A DNA stretch of 64,000 nucleotides from NCBI GenBank assembly GCA_036365145.1, contig JAEOAD010000035.1:1796001-1860000 (forward strand). The letters run 5' to 3'. The DNA comes from Orientallactaga sibirica. Lineage: Eukaryota > Chordata > Mammalia > Rodentia > Dipodidae. Made by a program: the position numbers and the translations under genes. Under the pieces are notes generated by a model, which saw only the letters and a program-made list of their open reading frames with translations, did no database searches and was not told the DNA's origin. Positions 10,424-20,839 of the stretch are shown in pieces (within the stretch, counting starts at the first letter, position 1; each line of letters begins with the position of its first letter).

Positions 10424-10646
10424 TGTTTTTTTAAAATTTATTTATTATAGAGAGGGATGAGAGAGAATTGGTGTGTCAGGGCCTCAGCCACTAAAATCAA
10501 ACTCCAGGTATGTGTTTCATCTTGTGTGCATGTGTGATCTTGTGTATATGTGTCATCTTGTGCACCTAGCTTACATGGGTTCTGGGGAGCCAAACCTGAC
10601 TCTTTTTACATGGCAGGCAATCACCTTAACTGCTCAGCCACTTTTT
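10424..10646 (-). repeat. tRNA-SINE nested in the LTR (older)
   Basis: The complement runs from an A/T-rich tail (TTTTTTTAAAATTTATTTAT) through GTGTCAGGGCCTCAGCCACT to CCTTAACTGCTCAGCC. It contains repeated CATCTTGTG words that expand the middle of the element. A second SINE is inserted at its head end. Confidence 0.8.
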
Positions 10647-10909
10647 GTGAGAGAGAAAGAAAGAGGCAGATAGACAGAGAGAGAGAGAGAGAGAGAGGAA
10701 GAGAGAGAGAGAGGGAGAAAGAATGGGTGCTCCAGGGCCTTTCAGCTGCTTTAAATGAACCCCAGATGCATTCCCCCCCTTGCGGGCATGTGTGGCATTG
10801 CACACTTCCATCACTGTTGGATCTGGCTATGTGGGATCTGGAGATTCCAACAGGAGTTCTTAGACTTCACAGGAAAGTGCCTTAACTGCTAAGCCATCTC
10901 TCCATCCCT
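10647..10909 (-). repeat. tRNA-SINE, long subfamily, nested inside the previous SINE
   Basis: A GA microsatellite (about 10675-10720) precedes GGGTGCTCCAGGGCC, CTTGCGGGCATGTGTGGC and TAAGCCATCTCTCCATCCC. GCTCAGCCACTTTTT on the left (10632-10646) and GCTGAGCCATTTTT on the right (10910-10923) form a near-perfect target-site duplication, which fixes this as the last insertion of the stack. Confidence 0.88.
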
Positions 10910-11165
10910 GCTGAGCCATTTTTGATTAAGCTTCCTACATAGTCTCCAGCAGATAGAGCCCTGCTGAAGGAGGTGTGTGCTCAATCAGCCTATGCTTTCT
11001 GGTGCTGCTTCTTGTCTTGTCACTACTATGGATGTACGATGTACCAAACTCTTCTGCCACAATGAAGCTACCCCTGAAACCTGTAAGCCTGAAATAAACC
11101 CTTTCCTCCCATAAGCTGCTTCTGGCTGGATGTTTGTCACCACAGTGAGAAAGTAACTGCAATAG

Positions 11166-11540
11166 TCTTCTTTCTCAGCGTATGACATAGAGGAAAGAGC
11201 TGTTAAAAGAAGATCATTAAACAAAAGAGAAGATCTCTGTCATTTCGGAGAAGCAAGAGCTCTTTGTACTTTTGAAGAGAACCCACATGCTTCACATAAC
11301 CACACAGCTCAGAGAGCAGTGGTTTCCAAGGCTTTTAAGGCTTATGGACTCTTTCAAGATAAAAGCCATGGAACTTCTTTCTGGAACAAGTTGCTTGTAT
11401 TTTACACTAAAAATATTTACACACAACTTCTGGGACATGGGACATGGGAGAACATCTGGGAGTCTATAGTATCCAAGCACTGGGAATGGGAATTCCTGTA
11501 ACACACAAGGTGTGAAAAGACATTCAAATAAAAATATCTC
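11166..11540. other. Single-copy stretch
   Basis: I see no repeat. Overlapping frames of 60-83 codons occur on both strands without motif. Confidence 0.4.
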
Positions 11541-11547
11541 CAAGGAG

Positions 11548-11845
11548 GCTGGGAAGAGGGCTTAATGGGTAAAGCGCTTGCTGTGTAAGCATGATGAGCT
11601 GAGCTTGGTAGCCAAGAACCCATGTAAAGTCAGATAAAGTAGTGAGTATCTGTAGTCCCAGCCCTCCTGTGGCAAGGTGGGAGGTGGAGACGGAAGCTCG
11701 TGGGCCAGTTAGCCTGGTACATGCAGCAAATAACAAAAGGCCCCATCTCAAAAACTGTAGAAGGTTAAGATTGACACCTGAGGTTGTCCTTTGTCTACCA
11801 CACATGCACTGTGACATCTACATGCACACACACACACACACCTGC
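11548..11845 (+). repeat. B4-like SINE with (CA)n tail
   Basis: Order: ID-like head (GGGAAGAGGGCTTAATGGG, AAAGCGCTTGCTGTG), B1-like middle (CTGTAGTCCCAGCCCTCCTG, GGCCAGTTAGCCTGG), then CACATGCACTG and a (CA)n run at 11825-11842. This is the B4 composite layout. Confidence 0.8.
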
Positions 11846-11937
11846 AGTATTGTCTGTAATAAATAGTAATCATCCCAGAAAATTCATACTATGCTATTAT
11901 TGAAATTGAAGAGATGTTATAGCAAATGGGAGATATG

Positions 11938-11985
11938 ACTGTGTGTGTGTGTGTGTGTGTGTGCGTGCACGCACATGTTGTGTCC
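11938..11985. repeat. (TG)n microsatellite
   Basis: About 12 TG repeats end in GCGTGCACGCACATG, a small palindrome. Confidence 0.9.
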
Positions 11986-11989
11986 ACCA

Positions 11990-13320
11990 TCACAGTGCCA
12001 CTATAAACACATGCTTGCTTTGCTAATTTGCCCTAAATACAGCCTTATCCCCATTATAGAAATGCTGAGCCTTATGAAGTAGATAAACTCAGGTAAGAAA
12101 TCATTTCTGTTCCATCAGTGAGAAATCTAAATTTGGAGAGGTTATGCATATTGTTCCCCGCCCCTTCACAACACCTTATTAAATCCAATGCGACCTGTAG
12201 GGGACCCAGAACTACCAAATGTACATTATTGAAGCAAGGCAAGGTTGAAAGCAAAGAAATTGGAATTTGTTGTTAAATATCATTAACAGTAAGTAGTAAG
12301 AATGGAGACTTAACAATGTTTCCAGACGCCTAACCTTCACATTTTCCCCTGCAGGCTATATCTGTCAGTATCTGCAGCCCGTAGCGGCTGGCAAAAGTGC
12401 TATTGAGAATTTGCTGTGACACCTCTATGCACTAAGTCCATAAATGTCAACGTGCCTCTTGATGTGAAGTGGGCTCTCAGGTCAGGCATCACCTGCTTTG
12501 CTCCATGCATCCATTCTGGTGTAATGAGCGTACTTAACCAGCAGGGAAAGAGTGAGTACCAGCAAGTTTATTTATAGCTCACTTCTGGCCTTTCAAAGCC
12601 TCTGTTTCCAGAACCCCTTACATTTTCTGCCCCATGAATTCTTAATGAGTTCCAGTTGAAAGCGCTACAGTTCTACATTCTAGTTATGAAAGAAGTGCAG
12701 AAAGTGAGAGAGAAAGAGAGAGGGAGTATGTTTCCCCCAACTACCAGGACTTTGAGCTGATATAACTGACCCCCTTTCCTCCCACTTAGCAAATGTTGGC
12801 AAATATGTTGGCAGTTGGACAGGCCTGCTATGATTTTAAATCCTTTTAATCCTCTTTCTAGTAACAGAAACATGTGAGACTGATCTTTGAAGACCTTGTA
12901 GCATGCAGAGCACCTGCAGAACTCTACTTTATGTTAACAAATACCCAGGGTGAGCTTAACCCAGCTGGGTAGGCTCAGCGCTGGCCCCAACATCCTCCTG
13001 CAATAATGAGGGTCTCTCTTCCCCTCTGACCTTGCCTTCCCCAGCTTAAATCTGCTCTGGTAAATGGCACTCTTGCCCTCTGACCCTCCCCCAAATGGCT
13101 CAATGAATCACATAAGGACTCATAAAAATGATTTGCTGGTGTGTCAGGAAGTAAGGGAAAGACAGAGTTGATTCTACTTTGGGAACCTCTTGAAATCACT
13201 CGCAAACTTTTGTCGCTTTGATTTTGTTTCTAGAAAAGTCTATTGTCAGAATCCATGCCACTGTTGAATTCAGATTGGCAACCAACTAGAGAATAAGGAT
13301 GTTATGCTGTCTTTCTTTTA
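11990..13320. other. Single-copy stretch with an exon-like block
   Basis: There are no young repeats. A MIR-like scrap may lie at 12040-12100. Around 12335-12357 a pyrimidine tract ends in CCCCTGCAG like a splice acceptor. It is followed by an open frame of about 20 codons ending TTGCTGTGA near 12418. There is no firm evidence of transcription. Confidence 0.35.
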
Positions 13321-13338
13321 TTCTTTCCCTCAACTAAT

Positions 13339-13359
13339 GAAAAAAAAAAAAAAAAAAAC
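13339..13359. repeat. Poly-A tract
   Basis: About 20 consecutive A, not attached to a SINE that I can recognise. Confidence 0.85.
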
Positions 13360-13379
13360 TTTGTCCTGATACTAACTGA

Positions 13380-14430
13380 AACATGTCCATATATGATTAT
13401 ATATTCATCTCCATTAAAATGTGCAAATTAATATTGATTAGCAAAATCATTCATTGCACTTTGTTTCAAAGGTGAAGCATGGCTATTTTCCAGTGAAAAC
13501 TTTGAAGAAATCTTTAAGAAGGATATCTGGAGGTTATGCGAGGAGCTGCTTAGTTTGGGGTGTTGTAAATGACCCTCTATGACTGAGACCAACAGCGTAA
13601 TCCAAGAACACACAGTGTCCTGGGCACCCTTGAAAAGGAAAATGAATGTTCCATGCATCTTAGATTTTTCTCTGCCTAATTATGGTGCTTCAGTAGTTAT
13701 TAGCAGGGTCAGGACCTTGCAGAGCATGGGGGCGAATGTCCTACCTTTCAATCAACAGATATGTCCCTCCACTTGAAAATCCCAGCTTTCTCTGGATTAC
13801 TTCCATGACTTACATAGACTTTTACCAGCCACCAGCTAACCCTTACTGACATTGGGTTTAGGTTGCAAAGCATTTTCAATGTGAGTCACTAAAAGTTGAA
13901 ACACACGTGTCGTGATAAACTTGTACAAGTGGGTTTCTCCATGCATTCAGACTCCTTGCTTCTCGGAGGATTGGCGCTCCATAAGGTCATTGATATCAAC
14001 TTCTCCAAAGCTCAGGGAACACTGCAGAAGAGGTGGTGGGAAGAGTATAAGAGTGGGAGGAAGGAAACTCTGTCATCTAGATGATAGGGTTATTGCACTC
14101 AGGAGCTCACTGCAGCTGTATAATTTAATTGTATAAACCCTGAGCAAGGGAAGTGCAGTCAATATTCCATCATGGAATGGGGGAAGCGCTCAGGAGGCCC
14201 ACCCTTCTCTGAGGAACTATTGGCAGTTAGTAGCTTACGGGGTGGAGGGTCATCCTCACCAACTTTCGGTAAACTCCTTCTCCTTCCCACCACTTTGTGC
14301 GTGGCTCCACCGCTGCAGAGAATGATGGGATGCGTAATCAAAGTATAATATACACACATATGAAATTGTCAAGGAACAATATGCTTTCAAAAGGGAAAAG
14401 AATCACAGAGAATCAAAGAATAGAGTAAGT
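13380..14430. other. Single-copy stretch
   Basis: No repeat family is recognisable. Frames of 62-76 codons overlap on both strands and do not look coding. Confidence 0.4.
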
Positions 14431-14435
14431 TGGGA

Positions 14436-14625
14436 GCTGGAGAGATGGCTCACGAGTTAAATATGCTTAGTTTCCAAGCCTGAAAGCCTGGATTTGATTT
14501 CCCAGCACCCACATAAAGCCAGATGTACAAAGTCTCACATGTGCCTGAAGTTTGTTTGCAGTGGCAGGAGGCCCTGTTATGGTGCCCCACCCTCAAATAA
14601 ATAAGTAAATAAAATATTTTTAAGA
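14436..14625 (+). repeat. tRNA-SINE, short subfamily
   Basis: GGAGCTGGAGAGATGGCTCA head, TTTGATTTCCCAGCACCC box B region, AAGCCAGATGTACAAAGTC, GCAGTGGCAGGAGGCCCTG, then an (AAAT)n tail. The usual CT-rich stretch is nearly absent. Confidence 0.88.
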
Positions 14626-14639
14626 GAATACAATAAGTG

Positions 14640-15310
14640 CATTTATGCTTACACTGTGCTTCTGGCACCATAACATGCTGCTTGCATGTAGAAGATGCAA
14701 ATAATAGCTTTCTTCTAATTTATTCTTTTACTTAATGGAGCACAGATTTTGTGTGTATGTTGAAAAATCACTTGGCAGTTAAAAAATTTTGCCAAAATAT
14801 TTCTTTTTCACTTAAGACAATTCTATTTCTTAGGATTTTTAATTCCCAGTAGCCATGGTAATAAAATTACCAGTTTTATTTTCATTCATTTTCCCGTCTC
14901 ATGATAGGTGATGGTGAGATAAGCAATTTGGCAAATTAAAAAGATAATTTTTTGGTTAGAAATTAGGATTCTAAATTTAAGCCACTCTATAATTAACAAT
15001 GAACATAAATAAGTTATATGAATTTCTATCTTCAATTTTTGCATCACAAAGTATTGGGAAATTGAGTGACATTTTTATCTGATGCATTTTTGAGGTCTAG
15101 AAGTCTATTATTCGATATCATTTAAATTTTATTAAAAAGATAAAAATAATTACTATTATGAATCTGGCTATAATAAAAATCATAGGTATGATACTTGCCT
15201 ACTTTAAAATGTACATGTTTGTACTTACGTACATATATACACACCCTTACATTTGATCACATTGAGAAAAATTCAAGTTGCCACAAGGAAATAAATGAAA
15301 ATTTCAAAAC
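14640..15310. other. AT-rich single-copy stretch
   Basis: Very AT-rich with no repeat or gene that I can recognise. Confidence 0.4.
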
Positions 15311-15316
15311 AAAAGT

Positions 15317-15557
15317 TGGAGCTGGAGAGATGGTTTTGCAATGAAGGCACTTGCCTTCAAAGCCTAAGGACCCATGTTCTACTCTCCAGATCCCACATAA
15401 GCCAGGCACACAAAGGTGAGGCAAGTGCAAGGTCACACATGCCACGAGGTGGCAAAAGTGTCTGGAGTTCAATTGCACTTGCTGAGGGCCTGGGACTACA
15501 ATGCTCTCTTTCTTTTTCTGTCTCTCTCTTTCTGTCTCTCTCTCTAAAACAAAAGTT
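15317..15557 (+). repeat. tRNA-SINE, long subfamily
   Basis: TTGGAGCTGGAGAGATGGTT head, AAAGCCTAAGGACCCATG, an inserted GTGAGGCAAGTGCAAGGTC segment (long-subfamily type), then AGTGTCTGGAGTTCAATTGC, CT-rich sequence and a short A-rich end. Confidence 0.87.
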
Positions 15558-15559
15558 TA

Positions 15560-15895
15560 AGTGATGTGATCTATAAATAGGATATCATGATAAACACCAT
15601 TGGATTTAGTGAATAATAATGCCCAGGGACCAGATGGGAGGCTTAAGATCTTATCTGTGAATGGCAGGGATGAAATCCTATGTAATGTACTTAGAGAGAA
15701 CAAAACAAATGATGGTAGAAAATGTAGATAATTCAACCCAGAAATGCTTAGTGGAGGAAGGAGCCAGCTCTTGTCTCATTGCTTAAAAATGGTTGTGCCC
15801 AAGTGTGTATGCATTGTATGGAGGACAGAAAACTATTGACAGGATGCTGAAAAAGTATTTATTCTGAGAACTAGAAATTAATTTACCAAGGTCGT
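15560..15895. other. Single-copy stretch
   Basis: Nothing recognisable before the MT-like LTR. Confidence 0.4.
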
Positions 15896-15899
15896 CACT

Positions 15900-16255
15900 A
15901 TGGATTAGATATAAAATGTCCCCCACAGACCTCTATATTTAAATACCTGGTCCCTAGTGCTGGTGCTATTTTGGGATGCTGTAAAATCTTCAGGTGGAAC
16001 CTGTTTGGAGGAAGTGGATCTCTGGAGGTGGGTGTGAGGTTTAGAGCCTGACCCACTTCTTATCCTGCCTCTGTTTCTTTGACCACCCAGATGTGAGCCA
16101 ATCAGCTCATGCTCCTGATGCCACGATGTCATGCTCAGCTTCCTTGTCACAGTGGACTGAATCCCCTAAAACTGTGAGACAAAATAAAGCCTTCTTTCAG
16201 TCTTCTTTTGTTTATATTTACTCACAAGAATAAAAAGAAAAGTAACTGATGCAGA
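15900..16255 (+). mobile_element. MT-like MaLR LTR
   Basis: ATGTCCCCCACAGACCTCTA, then AATACCTGGTCCCTAGTGCT, GAGGAAGTGGATC, a GTGAGCCAATCAGCTCATG segment, CCCCTAAAACTGTGAGAC, an AATAAAG signal and a GTAACTGATG end. This order is that of rodent MT (MaLR) LTRs. The copy is diverged, with no internal region visible, so it is probably a solo LTR. Confidence 0.7.
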
Positions 16256-16259
16256 AGTA

Positions 16260-16470
16260 CTCAAGTTATTGTCACAAGGAGGATACAGAAGAAACTTTTA
16301 GTACAGCAATGTGTAAATAGAAGCAGAGAAGTATATTTAATTCCTATAGCACATTGTGATAAATACTTGCAATTCCTTTGATACTTGACCTGATGGGTAT
16401 TTCATCTTTGAGGCAGTTAAAAATATCAGGAATGATATATTTCAAGATGACTTCAGTGTGTAAACCAAAT
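16260..16470. other. Single-copy stretch
   Basis: I see no feature here. Confidence 0.4.
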
Positions 16471-16472
16471 GC

Positions 16473-16695
16473 TAGGACTGGAAAAATGGCTCAGCAGTTA
16501 AAGACTCTTGCTTACAAAGTCTGATGGCCTGCATTTCATTTTCCACTACCTATGTGAAGCCAGATACACAAAGTAGCTCATGCATCTGGAGTTTGTCAGC
16601 AGTGGCAGGAAGCCCCAGTGTATTCTCTCTCTCCCTCTCTGTCTCCTTCTCTCTCTGTCTCTTTCTCAAATAAATAAAATAAAAACACCTTTAAA
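16473..16695 (+). repeat. tRNA-SINE, short subfamily
   Basis: GGACTGGAAAAATGGCTCAG head, AAGCCAGATACACAAAGTAG, CTGGAGTTTGTCAGCAGTGG, CT-rich stretch and AAATAAATAAAATAAAAAC tail. Confidence 0.88.
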
Positions 16696-16796
16696 AATGC
16701 TACTAATCTTCATAATACCCTTTAAAGTTATACTAAAAAAAACTAAGAGCCTTGAAACAAAGAACATGTAGTATAACATCAAGAAACAAACAATAC

Positions 16797-17075
16797 AGCT
16801 AGGAATATGGCTCAATTAGTAAAGTGCTTGCCTCATAAACGGGAGGACCTGAGTTTAAACCACAGTGTCCACCTATTAAGGTCACACATGGTGGAGCATG
16901 CTTGTACCTCCAGAGCTGGGGAGGTAGATGTAGGTCCCTGAGGTTTATTGGCCAGCTGTTCTGATGACTTCCAAGACAAGGAGCTATCCCCTTCTCAACA
17001 AAAACGGACCTGCACACACGTGTGCACATGTGAATCCACACCAGTGAACACAAAATATGCATGTACACATGCAAA
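16797..17075 (+). repeat. B4-like SINE
   Basis: AGCTAGGAATATGGCTCAAT head, GTAAAGTGCTTGCCTCATAA, the B1-like TGGTGGAGCATGCTTGTAC and GAGCTGGGGAGGTAGATG, then GCACACACGTGTGCACATG words at the tail. Confidence 0.75.
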
Positions 17076-17089
17076 AAAAGAAGCTAACA

Positions 17090-19610
17090 ATAAAATGTCT
17101 ATTTTATTTCTCTTTTCTAGGAGATTATCTTCACATTAAATGCACACTCATATCATAGTAGTTAAAAATATTGGCTAAGCAAAAATCTTGTTCAATAATT
17201 TTTTTGGTATTAAATTGACATAGTAAGTTGATCAGTCAATTGAAATAAGAAAGTCTATAAAAAATATAGAGATATAAGTGCACACATATATGAGCTATAT
17301 CATTCAGTGTTGAATAGATTAGGTGTTGGATAACCAATTTTATATATAACTTATACACACATGTATATACTCTGGGAGGCAAAAATGGAAAAAAAAATCC
17401 CACGGAGGCCCTTATGACTTGGTCCTGTAAGCTTCTGATACCAGTGAGTCTTATCTCAATTGTTCACATGAAATGGAAGACAGTCAGAGAGTTAATATCC
17501 AGTGTATCTCGCAGTCACTGGCAAAGGGCTCATGACTTCACAGGGAGAAATTGCAGTAGCCTGAGGTGACCATCCAGCAAGGAAATGGCAGCTATCTCAC
17601 AGAAAAAAAGGCATGGATATGGCTAGCAGACAGAAAAAAATGAAGAGAGTCGTAGGAGATGGGGACCTAGTACTGACAGCTGCTACAGCATTCTTTCAAA
17701 GAAGGCTTTCACTCAAGTATGTTAAGCCTTGCTTTTTTCAGTATTGTCTCCATCCAATTAGAAGGCGTGGAAGCAGAAATAAAATCCGCAGACATTACAA
17801 AGGCAGGAAGAATGGCCAAGGGAGGGTGGGACTAGGAGAAAGCTCTAAAGATGATCCCGGTTAGGAGGATAAAACTGGAAGGCCAACATAAAGCCTCTCT
17901 TCACCTACTCAACCTTAAAAAATATCCAGATCGGCATAGCAAACGGGATAGTGGATTAACGACAATTTCTTAGAAAAGAAGTCAAGAGCTTTTTAGTTGG
18001 CAGGTTCAGTGTGTGTCCAGCATGCTGTACTGGGCAGCAATGGACCTCACACGGAGACAGCTAAGTTCCCAGTGAGGGAGAAATTAGGAAACAGTATGCT
18101 AAGTATGACTCTGGAGGAAAAAGCTAGGAATGGTGGTTCAGGATAAAAGTGTGGAGTGAGGAAGTGTGGAGAGAATAAGTTTGAGCTGAATTCACATTGC
18201 TTTCCAACTCGGTCACTCCATGATTCGGCAGGTGTGATGTCCTGGAAGCTGTCAGAGATGGTTGGTAGACAAACGAGAAGGAGCAAGGAGCACGGCAGCC
18301 ATTCCTGCAGATCTAAGTCTCTAAGTGATTGGGTTGGTGAGAGTGACTAGGTACTTTCTAAACTCCTGCTCAGCTATGAGTGCTTGGAAGGTAATGCAAA
18401 AGATCTGCCCATGCTGGACACACCTTTGCTTATGGCATTGCCAGAAGGGAAAGAGATTTGGAAATATTCCTTACAGAGGAGAAGGGGAAACTTGGAGGAG
18501 AAAGAGGAAAGGAAACACAATGACGGGAAAGGAGAGGCATGGTTTATCTACTCACCTTTGCTCCTCCCTACTTTCTACTTATGGCTGCCTCGGCTGTGTT
18601 TCCGCCTCCTCGGTGAGGTCTACTCGACGGCTGACCACATCTGTTCCATTGGAAGTGTGTGTCATCTTGGTTTTGGAATATATGCAAATATGCACTTAGT
18701 TTTTCTCCAAGCCAGAAAGTTGCTCAATATTTAAGGATTTAGTGGGTGGAAAAGCCAGGGAACAGGGAACAATGGTCACAGGACAGGGAGCCATGCCACA
18801 GGCAAGATTAGATTGTTGTCATTCTATGTGCCTGTGGGCCCCTTCTGTGACCTTTCAAAGAGGCAGCCATCCCACCCATAATGAAGACCCACACACAACA
18901 TATAATGACATCTTTCTACTTCAAGTATTCAAAATCCTTCTTCTAACATCATAAACCATGTCTCCTAATTAACAAATTAATCTTTATATATTCCCCAGGG
19001 AGATTGTGACATTTTCCCATTTTCCTACGAAGAAATCCCAGCTCTAAGGGCAGAACTGCAAGTATAAATAGACTGGTTGAGAGAAGAAAATAAGATTATG
19101 TTATTATTTATAAGAACAGAACTATGGAAGTTAGATAAGATGCAGAAACGCAAATATACAGATACATACATCCTTACATCTCCGTATCTGAATGTGACAG
19201 AAGAAACTGGGTTCACATTGGACAATTGCACTTTCATTTCTCAAAATGATAGACTTAACAAAGATACGATATGCCTGCCCACCATGAAAGATATAAAAGA
19301 GGATACATTGAAGAGGAAGCTGTTTTAGATGCAGCCAAACAGATAGTGTGAGGACCGTGATCCTTTGGAGGAAGTAACGGACAAGGCAGACCCTGCTGCC
19401 CTGCGTGGAGCACACAGGTGAGTCTCAGGCAACTCTTTGCAGTCACATAAGTTGAAGAAGGAGAGATCCATGTTCCTGATGATTAAGTTCTTAAGAAGAT
19501 TTCTAAGAAAGACTGCTCAGAGAATGGAAAGCAGAGGTGAAGAGGCTGTGCTGATACTCAGCACATATCCTTCTCCCAAACCTAGGCTGTGCTTTGTTGT
19601 GGCCTCCCCT
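17090..19610. other. Long single-copy stretch left of the minisatellite
   Basis: About 2.5 kb is free of recognisable SINEs, which is unusual here. It is AT-rich to about 17360 and more balanced later. Frames of up to 124 codons (18325-18699, overlapped by a 116-codon frame in another phase) have no motif. I cannot assign a function. Confidence 0.45.
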
Positions 19611-19613
19611 AAG

Positions 19614-20830
19614 GCCACTGGGGACTGGACATCCACATGTAGCACTAGGGACTGGATATCCACATGTGGCATTGGGGACTGGACATCCACATGTGTGACA
19701 CTGGGGACTGGATATCCATGTGTGACACTGGGGACTGGATATCCATGTGTGACACTGGAGACTGGATATCCACATGTGACACTGGGGACTGGATATCCAC
19801 ATGTGACACTGGGGACTGGATATCCATGTGTGACACTGGGGACTGGATATCCATGTGTGACACTGGGGACTGGACATCCACATGTGACACTGGGGACTGG
19901 ATATCCACATGTGACACTGGGGACTGGATATCCACCTGTGACACTGGGGACTGAGTATCCATGTGTGACACTGGGGACTGGATATCCACGTGTGATACTG
20001 GGGACTGGATAGCCACATGTGACACTGGGGACTGGATATCCACGTGTGACACTGGGGACTGGATATCCACGTGTGACACTGGGGACTGGATATCCACGTG
20101 TGACACTGGGGACTGGATATCCACGTGTGACACTGGGGACTGGATATCCATGTGTGACACTGGGGACTGGATATCCACGTGTGACACTGGGGACTGGATA
20201 TCCATGTGTGACACTGGGGACTGGATATCCACATGTGACACTGGGGACTGGATATCCACGTGTGACACTGGGGACTGGATATCCACTTTTGACACTGGGG
20301 ACTGGACACCCATGTGTGACACTGGGGACTGGATATCCACGTGTGACACTGGGGACTGGATATCCACGTGTGACACTGGGGACTGGATATCCACATGTGA
20401 CACTGGGGACTGGATATCCACGTGTGACACTGGGGACTGGATATCCACATGTGACACTGGGGACTGGATATCCACGTGTGACACTGGGGACTGGATATCC
20501 ATGTGTGACACTGGGGACTGGATATCCACGTGTGATACTGGGGACTGGATATCCACGTGTGACACTGGGGACTGGATATCCACATGTGACACTGGGAACT
20601 GGATATCCACGTGTATACTGGGGACTGGACATCCACGTGTGACACTGGGGACTGGATATCCACGTGTGACACTGGGAACTGGATATCCACATGTGACACT
20701 GGGGACTGGATATCCACATGTGACACTGGGAACTGGACACCCATGTGTGACACTGGGGACTGGATATGCACATGTGGCACTGGAGCCGGAATATCTACAT
20801 GTGATACTGCAGACTGGACATCTACATGTA
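19614..20830. repeat. 27-bp minisatellite, about 45 tandem units
   Basis: Each unit has the core GGGGACTGGATATCC, then a six-base CANNTG site, then TGACACT. By hand I count 45 units. The CANNTG site is CACGTG in 16, CACATG in 15, CATGTG in 10 and CACCTG in one. One unit lacks it, and the last two carry TACATG. All 16 CACGTG units lie between units 14 and 39. Most units contain an EcoRV-type GATATC. Indels are rare: about +2 bp near 19694 and -1 bp near 20613. Because 27 is a multiple of three and the unit has no stop in any frame, open frames of 400-425 codons appear on the minus strand and up to 292 on the plus. These are expected artefacts, not evidence of a protein. Confidence 0.97.
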
Positions 20831-20839
20831 GAGTTCTGA

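Larger units (their letters stand above)
10385..11164 (+). mobile_element. MT/MaLR-like LTR split by two SINEs
   Basis: The LTR begins TGTGGTGGTTTGAATGCAAA at 10385. It is interrupted from about 10424 to 10909 and resumes with CTTCCTACATAGTCTCCAG, then CCTGAAACCTGTAAGCCTG, an AATAAA signal and AAGTAACTGCAATA. The resumed part is the normal 3' half of such LTRs. It appears to be a solo LTR; I see no partner LTR or internal region nearby. Confidence 0.75.

Noticed and set aside
19503..20780. 425-codon minus-strand open frame as a protein gene
   Set aside because: It is explained by a 27-bp tandem unit with no stop in any frame. All three minus-strand frames and the plus-strand frames are similarly open, and there is no promoter, splice or codon evidence.
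19614..20830. CRISPR-like array
   Set aside because: Units are directly head to tail with no unique spacers, and the context is a rodent genome with B1, B4 and L1.
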